The notes beneath the pieces were generated by a model, which ran no database searches, was not told where the DNA came from, and was given only the letters and a program-made list of their open reading frames with translations. From Epiperipatus broadwayi (lineage: Eukaryota; Onychophora; Udeonychophora; Euonychophora; Peripatidae): DNA of 64,000 nucleotides. Numbering within the stretch: the stretch's first letter is position 1; each line of letters opens with the position of its first letter. The translations under genes were made by a program, and so were the position numbers. The stretch is taken from positions 6,135,276 through 6,199,275 of the forward strand of contig JAQFVV010006245.1 in assembly GCA_028023455.1 (NCBI GenBank), read 5' to 3'. Below, in pieces: positions 48,601 through 57,300 of the stretch.

Positions 48601-49954
48601 AATGAGAGAGTACAAAGACTTGCAGAATGTACAGAAAAATTATGTATTATGAATTTCTTCTTTGAGACAAATGCTAAATGGACATCGGAGCATCTGAATG
48701 AAAATATAGCAAAATTGGATGACATTTTAGTAATAAGATGATAGGGTTTGTAGATTCAACATAGGAAATGATTATTAATTAGCAAAATGTAATATGCATC
48801 TTAACACTAAACTAAAGAAAAGAAAACCATTAATAAAAATAGTATTAGCAATCAATATTTCTAACTTTCAGAAACATTCTATTATATTTAAATTAGAACT
48901 TGAAAAATTTTAACAGAATTTTGTAAATATTTCAGACTTGATTAAGAATAGTAAGAAGATCCTCAGATAATGAATACAAAAATTAACAATTCATTAAATT
49001 TTTAATTGAAACAAGATCATGTATAAGAAAAGAAGAAATATGAAAATATTTAAAAACGATTCATTAGGAGAACTGAATATCTGGAATTTTACGAAATACA
49101 AAAGTTAATGGATTATTTAAGAAAATAAATTGACAAAGAAATTATAAAGAACAATAAAATTCTCAAAAGTATAAAATAATATTGAAATAAAGATTGTTTC
49201 AACAGTAAGATGAAAATATTACTAAAAAAAAGTTCTAAGAACTGTATATATTTCGGAGGCAATGAAATTTCCAAGCACCATCTGTATTAAATTTAATTAA
49301 ACTTTTATCTTGTGAATATTATGTAAAGCAAACTTCAATTAGGCTATAGAAAAAAGTTGTGTTTTGCAGAACAAGCTTAATGTTCTTATTAATTTTATTA
49401 TTAAAAAGTTTTTTTATATATATATTTTATGCAATAATTTTAGGAATGCTAGTAATAATAATGGATATTTTGTTTTAAATAAGTGAAATATTTGACTTTT
49501 ATTATGGTAATTATGTTTTGGTTGCCAAAACTGAAATAGTTTTTATTTGCCTATTTTTTTTATTTTGATGCCAAATTTTTTTTTATAAGGATTGTGGTAT
49601 GGAAAAATTTTGATATTCTTTGGGTAATATGCAGAATCCAAACGGTTCAGTGCTGTTGCTATATAGCAAGTATTTTGTCTAAACTTTCCATGATTTCATT
49701 AATATTCAAATGTTTTATTTTTACATTCAATCTCTTTCAATTATTTAGTTCTATCATTGATAATTTTTAATACTTTCACTTTACTTCATCCAAGGTATAT
49801 ACTTCTAATTTTCTTTGCAAACAGTATTAAATAAATCATTGTTAGATAATATGAAATATATGTACACTATTTAATTATTATTTTGGGGTTTATTTTTCAG
49901 AAAGAAGAAATCAATAAATGTGTAGAAAATATGATGAAGCGAAGAGAAAAATAA
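12524..49954 (+). CDS. PET100: PET100 homologue, cytochrome c oxidase assembly factor (spliced, first exon not found)
   Basis: Three exons (12524-12610, 17250-17282, 49901-49954) splice in phase 0 to 57 codons plus stop. They read FPVGLFYYFHQAEYFENW in exon one, RELYPPTSSWQ in exon two and KEEINKCVENMMKRREK in exon three. This matches PET100 in order and spacing: a hydrophobic N-terminal membrane segment, the Q-A/P-E-x-F-E motif, the R-E-L-x-P-P motif and a basic C-terminus. PET100 is a small inner-membrane mitochondrial protein (73 residues in human) needed for complex IV assembly. The human protein has about nine further residues before the first exon seen here; they are normally on a separate tiny exon. 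The ATG at 12524 aligns with an internal Met, so it is probably not the true start. Both introns have GT-AG borders; they are 4639 and 32618 bp long. Confidence 0.88.
14880..15180 (+). mobile_element. RTE-type LINE endonuclease fragment
   Basis: Across shifted frames the + strand reads GVGFLLDRK, then VIQYKFINGRMMAIKFKT near 14970-15060. This matches the central block of the endonuclease domain of RTE-type LINEs ('GVGFLLSKK...W.PVNERIMTARFKT'), often annotated as craniofacial development protein 2-like. Only about 300 bp is recognisable; frameshifts and stops are present. Same orientation as PET100. Confidence 0.6.
15200..15285. repeat. TA-rich microsatellite pair
   Basis: Two short TA runs (about 15210-15221 and 15271-15281) flank a GTGTGTGTGCAC stretch. 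A simple repeat inside the PET100 intron, just before the solo LTR. Confidence 0.6.
15442..16200 (-). mobile_element. Solo LTR of the gypsy-like family
   Basis: It matches the LTR at 1-649 along its length, including AGGCATTCAAAATAATAATA and the CCTACAGGAGC block. The proposed ends are TGTGTCCC (15442, + strand) and TATATACA (16200), giving TG...CA on either strand. No gypsy coding sequence follows on the right, so it is best read as a solo LTR left by recombination. The right part holds extra partial copies of a block with ATTTCCATAT (16050-16165). I could not confirm a target duplication. Confidence 0.6.
17250..17282 (+). CDS. PET100: PET100 33-bp micro-exon
   Basis: The acceptor TTTTTGTTTAG ends at 17249; the donor CAG|GTAAGT at 17283 is a near-perfect consensus. 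It encodes RELYPPTSSWQ, with the R-E-L-aromatic-P-P signature of PET100. At 33 bp it is easily missed by gene predictors. Phase 0 at both ends. Confidence 0.87.
17330..18585 (-). mobile_element. LINE fragment, RT palm to C-terminus
   Basis: The - strand reads FRQRCSKSPILFNIYLEDII at about 18260-18320, a diverged RT 'G-x-RQGC-x-SP-x-LFNIYLE' block. FADDIALIAQ follows at about 18190-18225, the RT catalytic site. Further on come blocks typical of the C-terminal region (NEEVLKR-like and R-GHREEWKK-like strings) down to about 17330. It is riddled with stops and frameshifts. The upstream part (above 18585) changes to another element's C-terminus, so two dead copies are joined here. Confidence 0.65.
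18586..20990 (-). mobile_element. RTE-type LINE, decayed copy
   Basis: This copy parallels the better preserved one at 23560-26880, both - strand. The C-terminal part reads SILKRNMFMWLQSKLFNKYL near 18615-18680. The RT region around 18900-19500 matches the same blocks as 24180-25050, and the endonuclease linker near 20080-20130 shares 'CCTGTGTTGAAT'. The 5' UTR match continues to about 20980 (TTTCCATGTTCATTTATTATATGAATAATAACATAGTAATAAC versus 26730-26770). No intact frame remains. Confidence 0.6.
22760..23370 (+). mobile_element. LINE C-terminal fragment, opposite orientation to its neighbours
   Basis: The + strand reads LKYVGTCFGG, then after frame changes TVIRSNLLYRCETHIS (about 22955-23000), matching the 'YLGS...LLYGCETW' region after the RT domain in CR1/RTE-type LINEs. 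Near 23270-23310 it reads DIAENRIHWRIIIW, like the terminal 'A-x-DR-x-W-R-x-II' motif. A (TA)n microsatellite at 23194-23213 lies inside it. Heavily decayed. Confidence 0.5.
23560..26880 (-). mobile_element. RTE-type LINE, nearly full length but broken
   Basis: Read on the - strand, the endonuclease starts near 26410 with GTYNYRSFPSEGKLQELEEL-like text. FNTGSDHRLVRYKICVN near 25640-25700 holds the catalytic SDH. The RT follows: GRIPGNDRIIID (near 24905), REQAGFKSDFSTVDHIQVLR (24600-24655), CFGFVDYEKAFNSI (24520-24565) and HLDFADDVIVLQ (24285-24325). The C-terminal tail RWMNEIRKCAGMMWRREARD ends in a DDD run, and GAT/ATC-rich sequence closes the element near 23560. Stops and frameshifts are scattered, and two internal tandem duplications occur at 25027-25174 and 26022-26138. 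It is the best preserved RTE copy of the window but cannot be active as written. Confidence 0.8.
27295..27725. other. GC-richer complex block, origin unknown
   Basis: This block stands out from the surrounding AT-rich DNA by balanced base composition (for example CCAGCCGAATGGAGGATGG and GGGGAAGGAATCCGACTTG near 27610-27675). No convincing frame or tRNA-like box is seen. It may be an untranslated end of a repeat or a SINE-like unit; no second copy is visible in the window. Confidence 0.35.
28290..29530 (-). mobile_element. LINE fragment, RT fingers and upstream linker
   Basis: The - strand holds VANPDGIPREILKYDT (near 28560-28620), the 'PGPDGIP-x-E-x-LK' motif at the start of LINE RT domains. 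An EQLSEV-like string lies just upstream. Further on, GELP and RPLNPLL (28300-28450) fit the following 'GELP...NYRPISLL' block. The rest upstream to about 29530 is too decayed to read. Antisense to PET100. Confidence 0.5.
29560..31560 (-). mobile_element. LINE with YMDD-type RT, L1/Tx1-like, decayed
   Basis: The - strand contains TNIRPISISPLLIKII (31400-31460), then AAQVDISEAFDLVNI (near 31180-31230), SQGSPLSALLFTIYINSLIK (30995-31055) and KTIAYMDDALIILPS (30890-30935). The SSGLTINTRKSSIW block (30790-30840) follows. These are RT motifs 1-6 in order, with Tyr-Met-Asp-Asp at the active site instead of the FADD of the other families here. The C-terminal part (30480-30580) reads NKLCARLFWRNK, like the 'LF-W-K' block of L1-type elements, and near 30010 a CPRCQ string may be the terminal Cys cluster. 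Frameshifts split it. A distinct LINE lineage from its neighbours. Confidence 0.7.
32100..34372 (+). mobile_element. Non-LTR retrotransposon, 5'-truncated copy 3
   Basis: Same family as the copies at 6985-8510 and 8511-11925, truncated just before RT. RT reads LNNYRPIVVTSVLYKVFSY (32518-32574), AYDRINRNRLWISLANL (32740-32790) and the LRQGCPISPILF block (32900-32940). At the active site the text is LFFADIFLC (33018-33060): one Asp codon of FADD is missing. The long frame 33381-33911 covers the C-terminal region and ends near a Cys/His cluster CKLCKQE...HLLIEC (34015-34070). The 3' end carries the shared tail TGAGAGATTCCTGACTCC and finishes with CACATCACA. Less decayed than the other two copies, hence probably the youngest. 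Confidence 0.85.
34375..34955. other. GC-richer block after the LINE, no gene recognised
   Basis: About 580 bp of balanced composition starts right at the 3' end of LINE copy 3. Short frames on both strands (34582-34773 -, 34683-34928 +) show no family motif. It holds a small inverted repeat TCAGCAGAGTTCTGCTGAG (34611-34629). It could be the old insertion site, a cellular relic, or part of another repeat; I cannot tell. Confidence 0.35.
34960..35775. repeat. Degenerate C-rich direct repeats with a 15-bp palindrome
   Basis: Five or six diverged units recur at about 34965, 35140, 35280, 35415, 35540 and 35700. Each has an AAACCA-type start, a C-run (CCCCCCTCCAC), CTAAAAACCAA and TGTTTATTAAAA or a variant. 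In two units the core is AACCAACTGTTGGTT (35165-35179, 35449-35463), a perfect inverted repeat around one T. A (CA)n run lies at 35213-35231. Spacing is irregular. The last unit runs up to the foldback element, so it may be part of that element's outer region. Confidence 0.65.
35780..38225. mobile_element. Foldback element: 2.4-kb imperfect palindrome with long arms
   Basis: The left arm (35780 to about 36850) and right arm (about 36950 to 38225) are inverted copies of one another. The outer ends read TAGTCGTGGAGGGAC on the left and, reversed, TAGTCATGGAGGGAC on the right. Inner blocks pair at 36837-36850 (TTCAAAATACGAAA) and 36950-36963. Within the arms lies a block with CAAATTATAAAAAAA...ATGCTATAAAATTCAAATT, present about twice on the left and three times on the right, which explains why the right arm is longer. 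The centre (36850-36950) carries a direct copy of arm sequence 36652-36760. Long inverted arms with internal direct repeats and no gene fit foldback-type DNA transposons. No convincing target duplication was found. Confidence 0.75.
38400..39970 (+). mobile_element. LINE ruin, CR1/RTE-like
   Basis: A purine-rich strand without open frames, but LINE landmarks occur in the right order. KFADNLAVFLDNEDI (39330-39375) resembles the RT catalytic block with FADN in place of FADD. LNDTLYEAETGTM (39640-39685) resembles 'LLYGAETWT' and is followed by KKEEKSLESLE. The order and spacing fit RT to C-terminus on the + strand. Identification is by these motifs only. Confidence 0.5.
40230..42386 (+). mobile_element. 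Left LTR (with a ~0.92-kb segment absent from the right LTR)
   Basis: The start TGGACCCAGAAGTCTGATCC and end TTCGACCAGCA match the copy at 46288-47537, so the unit runs TG...CA. The two copies are closely similar (for example AACAAGGACTGGTAACTTTT at 41403 and 46559). Positions about 40395-41315 have no partner on the right. That segment contains TATAAAAGG (40846) and, 260 bp on, AATAAA (41106), an LTR-promoter-like arrangement. Either it inserted here or it was deleted from the right copy. Confidence 0.65.
40487..40505. repeat. (TA)n microsatellite
   Basis: A short TA run after GACAAGCG, inside the left-LTR-specific segment. Confidence 0.6.
42387..44986 (+). mobile_element. Leader region between left LTR and gag, with local tandem repeats
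   Basis: About 2.6 kb without an open frame. A degenerate tandem pair with a step of about 189 bp begins at 42404 and 42593: a GTTTG-x-x-TCC-AACATG block, then a GGAAG block, then a T-run with CCCC and AGTTTT. At 43397-43449 a block with GAGTAACC(A/G)TTAGGTGAA is repeated twice in tandem. A B-box-like GGTTTCGAATCC at 43991 has no A box. No primer-binding site is recognisable next to the left LTR. Confidence 0.4.
44987..46260 (+). pseudogene. Broken gag of the LTR retrotransposon
   Basis: An ATG at 44987 opens 26 codons rich in Asp/Glu before TAG at 45065. A second frame at 45087-45368 looks like a charged coiled-coil segment (FIKELREERKMMMTMLQEF). Further on, TEQEKVAISSNHLKASARL (about 45601-45660), then in the next frame WWNALTEQPLTFREYEKAV (45658-45715), match the retrotransposon gag pattern in which a helix and 'L-x-G-x-A-x-x-WW' precede an aromatic EF/EY block. 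At least three stops and a frameshift right at the WW site break it. No protease, RT or integrase follows before the right LTR at 46288. Confidence 0.6.
46288..47537 (+). mobile_element. Right LTR of the same element
   Basis: It begins TGGATCCGGAAGTCTGATCC and ends TTTGACCAGCA, matching the left LTR except for the 0.92-kb segment the left copy has in addition. It is 1250 bp long. A purine stretch (GGGAAATGAAG) sits just before it and could be the polypurine tract. The five bases before the left LTR (AACAA) and after this one (CAGCA) do not match, so no target duplication is seen. Confidence 0.65.
48590..49300 (+). mobile_element. RTE-type endonuclease C-terminal fragment
   Basis: The + strand reads IMNFFFETNAKWTSEHLNEN (about 48648-48707), like the 'NSFF-x-KK-x-x-RKWTW-x-SP-x-G-x-x-NEIDYIL' block of RTE endonucleases. 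It is followed by RFNIGNDY near 48752, matching 'FNTGSDHR' of the - strand copy near 25690. The linker text EKKTINKN follows the same order as in that copy. Stops are frequent. It lies shortly before the last PET100 exon. Confidence 0.5.
49901..49954 (+). CDS. PET100: PET100 last coding exon
   Basis: The acceptor GTTTATTTTTCAG ends at 49900. Seventeen codons (KEEINKCVENMMKRREK) lead to TAA at 49952-49954. The KRRE run near the end matches the basic end of vertebrate PET100. The frame is continuous with the micro-exon 32.6 kb upstream. Confidence 0.85.
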   Translation, partial: KEEINKCVENMMKRREK

Positions 49955-50022
49955 TATGCACTGAAAAAAAGAATACAGTTTGTTGCTGAATATATTATTT
50001 GAAAATTTTAATATTATTTGTA

Positions 50023-50028
50023 AATAAA
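50023..50028 (+). terminator. PET100 polyadenylation signal
   Basis: AATAAA lies 69 bases after the PET100 stop, within a 3' UTR-like AT-rich stretch. It is the first such hexamer after the stop. In such AT-rich DNA the hexamer also arises by chance, so its use is inferred from position. Confidence 0.5.
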
Positions 50029-50059
50029 ACTTATGGCTTAGACTTGCATAATCTGTCAT

Positions 50060-52240
50060 TAATACTCAAATTTATAAATATTTACAGTAACTATTCATAA
50101 TAAAATCAAAATTGTATATATATATTTTGAATAATTTTTAAACACAATTAAAATAAATGAAAATTTAATTTTAGCTGTGAACTTTTTTGTTTCAAGAAAA
50201 TGAGCAGCAGTAATAGATTACACACATACAAAAAAAAACTTCCTAGGAATGATGAGAATGTTATTTAAGATCATGGTCATTTTTCGATAATGGAGTCTAC
50301 TGTAAATAATTTTTTGGTCTCTAAAATATGAATAACATTTATGGTTAATTAGTATTATTTGAAAAGAAAAAATCAGTATTATCTGATTAAGAACAAATTT
50401 GTTTTGCTGCGAGGCATTAAACAAATGATCAGTTAAATATCTAGTGTGGAAAATTCACATTAAAAAAACAAAATGAAATTAATTTTAATCAGTTAACTTC
50501 ATTAAAATGTGCCTCCCCCCCCTTTTTTTTTTTTACTTCTGGTATTCCATATATAACTCATGTGTATATATAATCATATGAGGTAAAGAATAAGATAAAT
50601 GGACTTCATCAAAACATTTGTATGAAAATCCAACAAAATTAATTTTCAATAGTACAGTATATATTTAATGTAAATTCTTAACTGTATTAAATCAAATTAA
50701 TGTTAATACACTGATTATAAAATAAAATTCTAACACCTGCAACTTTACCTCTGATGTTGAGTCTTTGGTTATATTATATTAACTTTATGAAGCCTTTAAA
50801 AAAAATAAAGGACTATAAAGCACAAATCTAAAAACAATTTGAAGCTGAAACGTTCTTTGCCAGATAGAGAACAGTATATATTATCTTTGGTGAGTAAAAA
50901 AAAATACACATTAATTAAATCTGCAATATTGGGTACAGATTTAAAATAAAGCATGCAAATATGAGGACAAATTTTTTTAAGTTAGTGTACAAGAAAACAA
51001 AATTATTTGGCCTAACTTTTTGCAAAGACCCTAGGATTCTAAACAATCATCTACTATCAGATATGAAATGAATGGATATTAAAAAGTATCTGTGAAATAA
51101 AATGGGAGGTATAAAGAAAAGAATAGAGATGTAGTTAAGTTTTGAATAAATATAAACTTGATTAAAGTAGGATTTTGTATGAAAAAATTGAAAAACAGTA
51201 CAAAAATATTTGCAGAATGGTTTTGTTGTCAATGCTGTCATAAGTAAAAGTGAGGGCTGGGGAGCATTGTTAAAAATGAGAAAAGAAAGAAAAATTAGTT
51301 AGGATTTTGTAAGAAAAATAGTATAGAAAGCTACACCCTGATTAGGATATATGTATTGTAATGGAAATTATCTATAATCCACTGTTGATGAGCCATTTAT
51401 GTCCAGGGAATTATCAATAGTGACCACCACCCCTCACTTATTGATATTTCTCATATGGCTACATGTGCATTATAACACACAGGTTATATTTTCTGGTTAC
51501 CATCATTTTTTGACAAACAGCTTTATGGCAGTTAGTCATAAGATCTCTCCACACTGGTAACTTAACTTAGCGACACATGGTAATAACCAGAGCCTCAGGT
51601 CACTATATTCCATCACAGAACAACTATCAGATGAACACAATCATCTTCACAATCCTAATATCATTTCTGTTAATACTCTGGTAATAGCTCAGTTTAGAAA
51701 ATGTATCCAGTCTCTAGGACTTAGTCCCCAGTCCAAGTAATGTTGACAATGTTTGATTATGGTACTAATTTGTGGAATGAGATAGTGAACAAGAATAATA
51801 GCACAACAAATATTTTATTTTATATTAGTACCAAAATTTATTTAACTAATAAAGGGAGGGGGGGGGATTAAAATAAGTTATAAAACTGCAAATACACCGA
51901 TTAGCATTCCTTTCCTGAGAAATATACTGTAAGAGTACAGTCCCAACCTATTAAAAACATAATGCTAATTATATTATAAATAGATTGTGACATCATTCTG
52001 TTTGTTTTTTATTTTTTGTTAAATCTACTGACTACAATATGAGAGAAATTGATACTCAATTAACCAAATTTCTGAATTTAATATAGGAGAGTAACAAAGA
52101 ATGGGATCTAAGATTAAATTATTACCTTAATTTTTTAAAAAAAATATTAGTAATAATTATTAAAGAGACTAAAAATTACAATTCTTAAATAATTGGAATC
52201 CAAGCATGATATATAATGCATGCAGAAAAAGAAACAATTG
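50060..52240. other. AT-rich intergenic stretch after PET100
   Basis: No supported gene. A more balanced block at 51330-51740 (for example GTGACCACCACCCCTCAC, 51420-51437) has no readable frame and no second copy in the window. A G-run at 51857-51866 and a C/T-run at 50513-50535 are low-complexity. Confidence 0.5.
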
Positions 52241-52244
52241 TTTT

Positions 52245-52625
52245 AATCAATTGTCCATCTATTATCATCTCTTCTAGCAATATGTCTAGCCCAATGCTTT
52301 AATCACTGAAGAAATGTTTATTGAATCAAATGCCTTTTCATAATCTACAAATCCAAAACATAATGGCAACTCATATCCATTTGTCCTTTCTATCTCTCAA
52401 TACCTGGATATGACCTAACTGTACTAAAACCACTTTTTAATCCAGCTTGTTCTCTTAGTTGGTGGAAATCCAATGTTCTCTGTAGACGAGTTGTAATTAT
52501 CTTGGTAAAATTTTTATATAAAATTGATAAAAGGCTGATAGGTCTGTAATTTCTAATATCATCTTTATCACCTTTTTAAAATATTAATATTGCATTCTTC
52601 CAATTATCTGGTACATTTTTATCAT
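52245..52625 (-). mobile_element. RTE-type LINE fragment with an internal deletion
   Basis: 52296-52625 matches 24484-24820, the RT region of the larger RTE copy, with many point changes (for example CTTTAATCACTGAAG, CAAATGCCTTTTCATAATCT). Directly before it, 52245-52295 (CAATTGTCCATCT...GTCTAGCCCA) matches the 3' end of the element (near 23747-23770). So about 0.7 kb between these points is missing. The junction shares CCAA with both parents. Confidence 0.65.
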
Positions 52626-53749
52626 TATCGTTTATATTATTCCACATTGATTTCTATATCCTAGAGTTTTAAATCCAAGCCATTTTATTTCTATAACTTT
52701 AGGTTTGACAATGACTCGTTTGCAAAATAATAATATATATTAAAGGACAACACAATTTTTCCTACACACATTAAATATCTACATTAATAACAGTTAATTA
52801 GCTGCTTTTTTTAGTTATCTATTGTGAGGTTAATCGATGGATGCCAGATAATAGTACCAAAATCCTTTTATTAAATAAACCTATAGATAATATATAACCA
52901 ATGTCACTAAAATATACAGATGGTTTAGTGACAGACGTAAATAGCTATACAAGTTGGCTTGGGCTCAGAATCTTAGGGTGTTTAAAGTTTCAGGCATTAT
53001 CATTAGTATAAAAATACAGCTGGCTACTGGATTAATATGAGCAAATTAAATGCTTCATTGCTGATGAATATCAATAGTATAAAACTAGCCTGGAGATTTG
53101 ATTGGTAGTTATTTATACTATTATCTGTAATCACTGATTATTCATGCTTACAATAGATAGATGTAGAATATTTATACTATTGCAGGTAATTTTTGTAAAG
53201 TTAAGGATGATTCATGATGCTTAATTTTATTTTTTCACCATTAGGTCATTTATGAATACTTTAGTGATCAATTATATATTATTTTTTTTGCAATTATCTG
53301 AGACAGCCTCAACACCATCTTATTTGCAGTAAAATTATTTGAATATTCTAATTGGTCCTGCAAAATGTTAAAAATCTGCAGCAGTAATGCATCCATGCAG
53401 AATGATTATTAGATCAAAAATAATATGACATCATAGTTGAAGTGCTAAGTATGTGTGTATATTCATATATGCACATAAAATAAGTAGTATTTAGTAAAAT
53501 ATATCTGTAAAAATAAATGTATGTGCAGGTATGCCAAAGGCATACACATTATATTAAAAAGCACTTAGATTAATTAAATAGTTTAAATAAAAGAGTAATC
53601 ATATATTTGTAAAGATTAGCTATACTGATAAATAATCAGTATTAGCAGAAATATTAATCTTACTTAAAATAAAGAAAGCCACTGTAACATTGAAATGTTT
53701 AGTTCTTGAATCACATTTAATGATAATGAAAAAGCATTGCTAAAAACAG

Positions 53750-54010
53750 ATAAATTGGAATGAACTGTGTTATCTGATCACAAGAATCAAATATCAGAAC
53801 TCTAGATATGGACCATTACATGAGCAGCTGATGGCCATCAAGAGACCTTCTCCGACACACGAGTGTGTGTAGAGGAACAAGAACAGCAACTTGCTAGGTG
53901 AATTTCCAGTAATGCTGCCATTCAATGGTTGCTCCAGTCTCCCCTACTTCACCTTAGCCTTTCAGAGAAGTTTACCTCCAGACATGTGAAAGTAATCTTA
54001 GGGGCTCACA
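53750..54010. other. GC-richer block, unidentified
   Basis: A balanced-composition island (for example CATCAAGAGACCTTCTCC near 53838 and CTCCAGTCTCCCCTACTTC near 53932) inside AT-rich DNA. No long frame or known motif. It lies about 225 bp before a possible terminal exon at 54235, which leaves open a host-gene origin. Confidence 0.3.
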
Positions 54011-54234
54011 ACAGGTCATATTGATCTATAATATTATTTTATAAGTCTTCAGGCCCATATATTGTTCAGTGAGATATGTATGTAGAATATGAATTATAAC
54101 GTATATAATTGCTAATGATTTATTATCTTCACGCTTAACTCTTTGTAAATAAAACTTTGTTACCTTTAAATTACTTGCTGAGCTGTTTCACATTATTCTT
54201 AGTATTTATTTATTTAATTGTATTTGCAATCCAG

Positions 54235-54380
54235 CAGGCAATAGAATGCCATCAGCAATTCGCGCAGTCACAGTTTCTGAGATAAACCCACAAGTTGCGC
54301 AATTGTCAGTAATTGGAAAAACAGTTAACAATTCACCTGATACTTCTGACATTAATAGTTTTATGTTTATGAAATCATGA
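54235..54380 (+). CDS. Possible terminal coding exon, unknown protein
   Basis: A T-rich tract and CAATCCAG (ending at 54234) form a plausible acceptor. The following frame reads RMPSAIRAVTVSEINPQVAQ, then a Ser/Thr/Asn-rich stretch, and stops at TGA 54378-54380, 48 codons in all. The segment has a more balanced composition and several CpGs unlike the flanks. The opposite strand is also open over the same bases (54206-54397), so coding is not proven. I do not recognise the protein and no upstream exon was found. Confidence 0.25.
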
Positions 54381-54399
54381 TTTCTGTATTTTAGCATTC

Positions 54400-57300
54400 A
54401 TATAAAAAACAATGGTTTTTAAATAATAACTAGAACATAAATGATCTTAATTGTAAGGCTATATTACAATAGTTTTAGTACATTAGTTACTTCAACTGTG
54501 TTCTTATCTTAACTGTGATTGGTCTCAGTAGTTTTATATTTCTTTTGAAATTTCCATCAGCCCTTCTCAGTAAGCATTAGTTTCTTATCATAATGGATTT
54601 TAGAAGACTTTGTTCATTTGTAGCAAATGCAAATTATCATGCTTGATGCTATTTTAGTATTAAACAATTTGAATACTGCCAATTAATAACCAAATACTTT
54701 TAATTAATTCAGATAAAATTACAAGACATTTCAAGCCAGCTTCTATTATTTTGGCATAAGTTAATATTTATTCTCTTTTTATAATGTCACATATTCAAAT
54801 GTTCTAGTAATTTACATTATTCATTCCTCTTACAATGTAAGTACTGAAAAAAAAAGGTTGAAACAAACTTTAATTACTAATTTTTTTTATTACACTTCTG
54901 TTGATTATATGGTAATGTTTACATACATGTCATTTAAAACTTACTATAAGAAAGCATAAAGAAAAATATATTAACAAGCTGGCATGAAAATTGTTGTGAG
55001 AAAGTTAAAAAAATAATTTTTAACATTAAATTTTTAATATACAGATTTTCATTCAACACATTTACAATGTAAATGATTTTCCTTCATGTTCTTGATTGAA
55101 TAATCATAAAAAAAATAAAAAAAAACTTTCATTGCTTCATGAACTGGAAATTCACAAATAAAACTCCACAGTATGCAAGCTCAAAAAAAAAGTGAGATTT
55201 AAAATAAAATTTTCAATGTTATATCAAGCACCAATTTATTCTAAATGTACAAGAATATGTCGTATTTATGGATTAAATGTGAAATTGCAAAAAGTAAACA
55301 AAATGTACACATCACTTGCTATTTGAAAATATAATGCCACACTTGAGATTGCCATTAGACCTTCATATAAAAAAGTCATTGATCTAGTAAAAGCATAGGT
55401 TACATTTAAAAAAATTCAAGCAAAAAGTATAACACTAATAAGCATTCATAAATATTTAGTTTATCCAGATGAAATAAATTTCTGATTCCTGAAGAAATTA
55501 CATTCTAAACAAATTTTAATATAGATCACATGAATAAAATAAAAAAAAACAACTTACTTTTTTTGGTTTTAAAACATTCAAAAATTGTGTGATGTATACA
55601 CAAAAATAAAAATATATAAGAAGCTAATTTTAATTTGGAATCAATAAAATTTTGCAAAAAAATATAACCAAATTTCCAATTATCAATTTATTTATTTTTT
55701 TAAAAATTTGAAGGCAAATTATTGAAGAAAGAAAAAAGGCGGCACTTAATTACTAGTACAAAAAAGAAAAACAAATGGTATCCTTATAATTTTTTTTAAA
55801 ATTCATTACTTGTTTTTATTACTTTTCTCATAAAAATTTTGTGGGTATCTTGCTTTTTATCACTTTTAATAAATATATGTTTAGTATAGTAAAATATTAA
55901 TAATTATATATTGTAAATACATATTACAAATAAACTAAATACCAAACTTTATTGTATGATTACCAGTTAAACACTATTCCTTTGGTCAGATCATGAATTA
56001 GATTTATATATAATTTTTCTGGAATTAATCAAACAAAAGATTATTTTTAAGTTTCAAGCAGACTTTGGTGCTTTAACAAAGACATAGAAGGTTTATAATG
56101 AGAAAGTTAGATAAATTATTCAGTTATTTTAATTTGGTATGACTCAGAAATGAAGGGAACAGTAACATTGATATTCAACTTGTATTTCCATTTCTGTGTA
56201 AGAAGATATCAAAAATATAGTGTTAATATAACAGACATTCCCATTATTGGTATATTTTATTCAATCCACTATTTTCCATAAAGTTTGACAGTTGTACATA
56301 AAAGTGCATTTGAATCTTGAAACACTTTTAATTTATACATGATTTAAAAATAATTATAATTTATAATATCAATTCTCTCTAATTTTTTAAATTAAAATAT
56401 TCCATTTACATTAAGATTGTTTTTAAATGAAATTATAAAATAAAATAAAACAACTATAACAATAACATGAAGTATTTTATTAAGTAAAGAATTCATAAAA
56501 TACAGCAATCATTTACTACACTTTGTATTGCTGTTATATATATATAATGAATAAATATACATTTGTAAATAGCTATATGCATATAAAAATAATTTAGAGA
56601 ATACTTTAAAAGCAGTTATTTAATAAACCAAATAAAACAAGATACATTATTTGCTTTTCTATGATGAAAATCAAACATTATACATCGAGAACTGAAATTA
56701 ATTCATGACATACATACTTCAACAAAAAAATTTCTATTCAAGCACTCAATTTTTTTGACATTAAATAATCTAATTATATATATCTATGTACAAATATAAA
56801 TAATGAGTTAACTTATATATATATATAGTTTATTTTCATAATAAAATATAAAAAATATTTCTATCAAATGGAATTTTTAAAAAGGAAAATAACTCCCATT
56901 TTTAAATATATTTATATACATCCTAAGGTGTCTACATCTTTCTCAGATTTTCTTTGAGTTACATGAAAGTGAGATGTACAAAACGATATTTTGCATAGAT
57001 AAGTTTAATAAAATGTTATTTGATTATTCACTTTTTGATCCCCCTACTTAGAATATAATACTGATATAATATAGTTATACAGATAAGAAAAAAATCTTTA
57101 TCAGTCTTTCCTCTAATTAAAAAAAAACAATGTATTTTTTTATTTGTTAATCTATCAAGTTGCACATAACAATCATAATGCTTTCAATTAATTACACCAC
57201 TCTATCAATAAACTAAAAATCAAAAATAATTAAGCAGACTTATTGATACACATTAGGGAATTAAATTTTCAATAACCATAGTATAATTTTTGAAAAAATA

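Larger units (their letters stand above)
17283..49900 (+). other. PET100 intron of 32.6 kb filled with transposable elements
   Basis: The intron is bounded by GTAAGT and TTTTTCAG. Most of it is retroelement remains listed separately, along with a foldback element and an LTR element. Many of the LINE remains in its first half are antisense to PET100. Confidence 0.75.
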
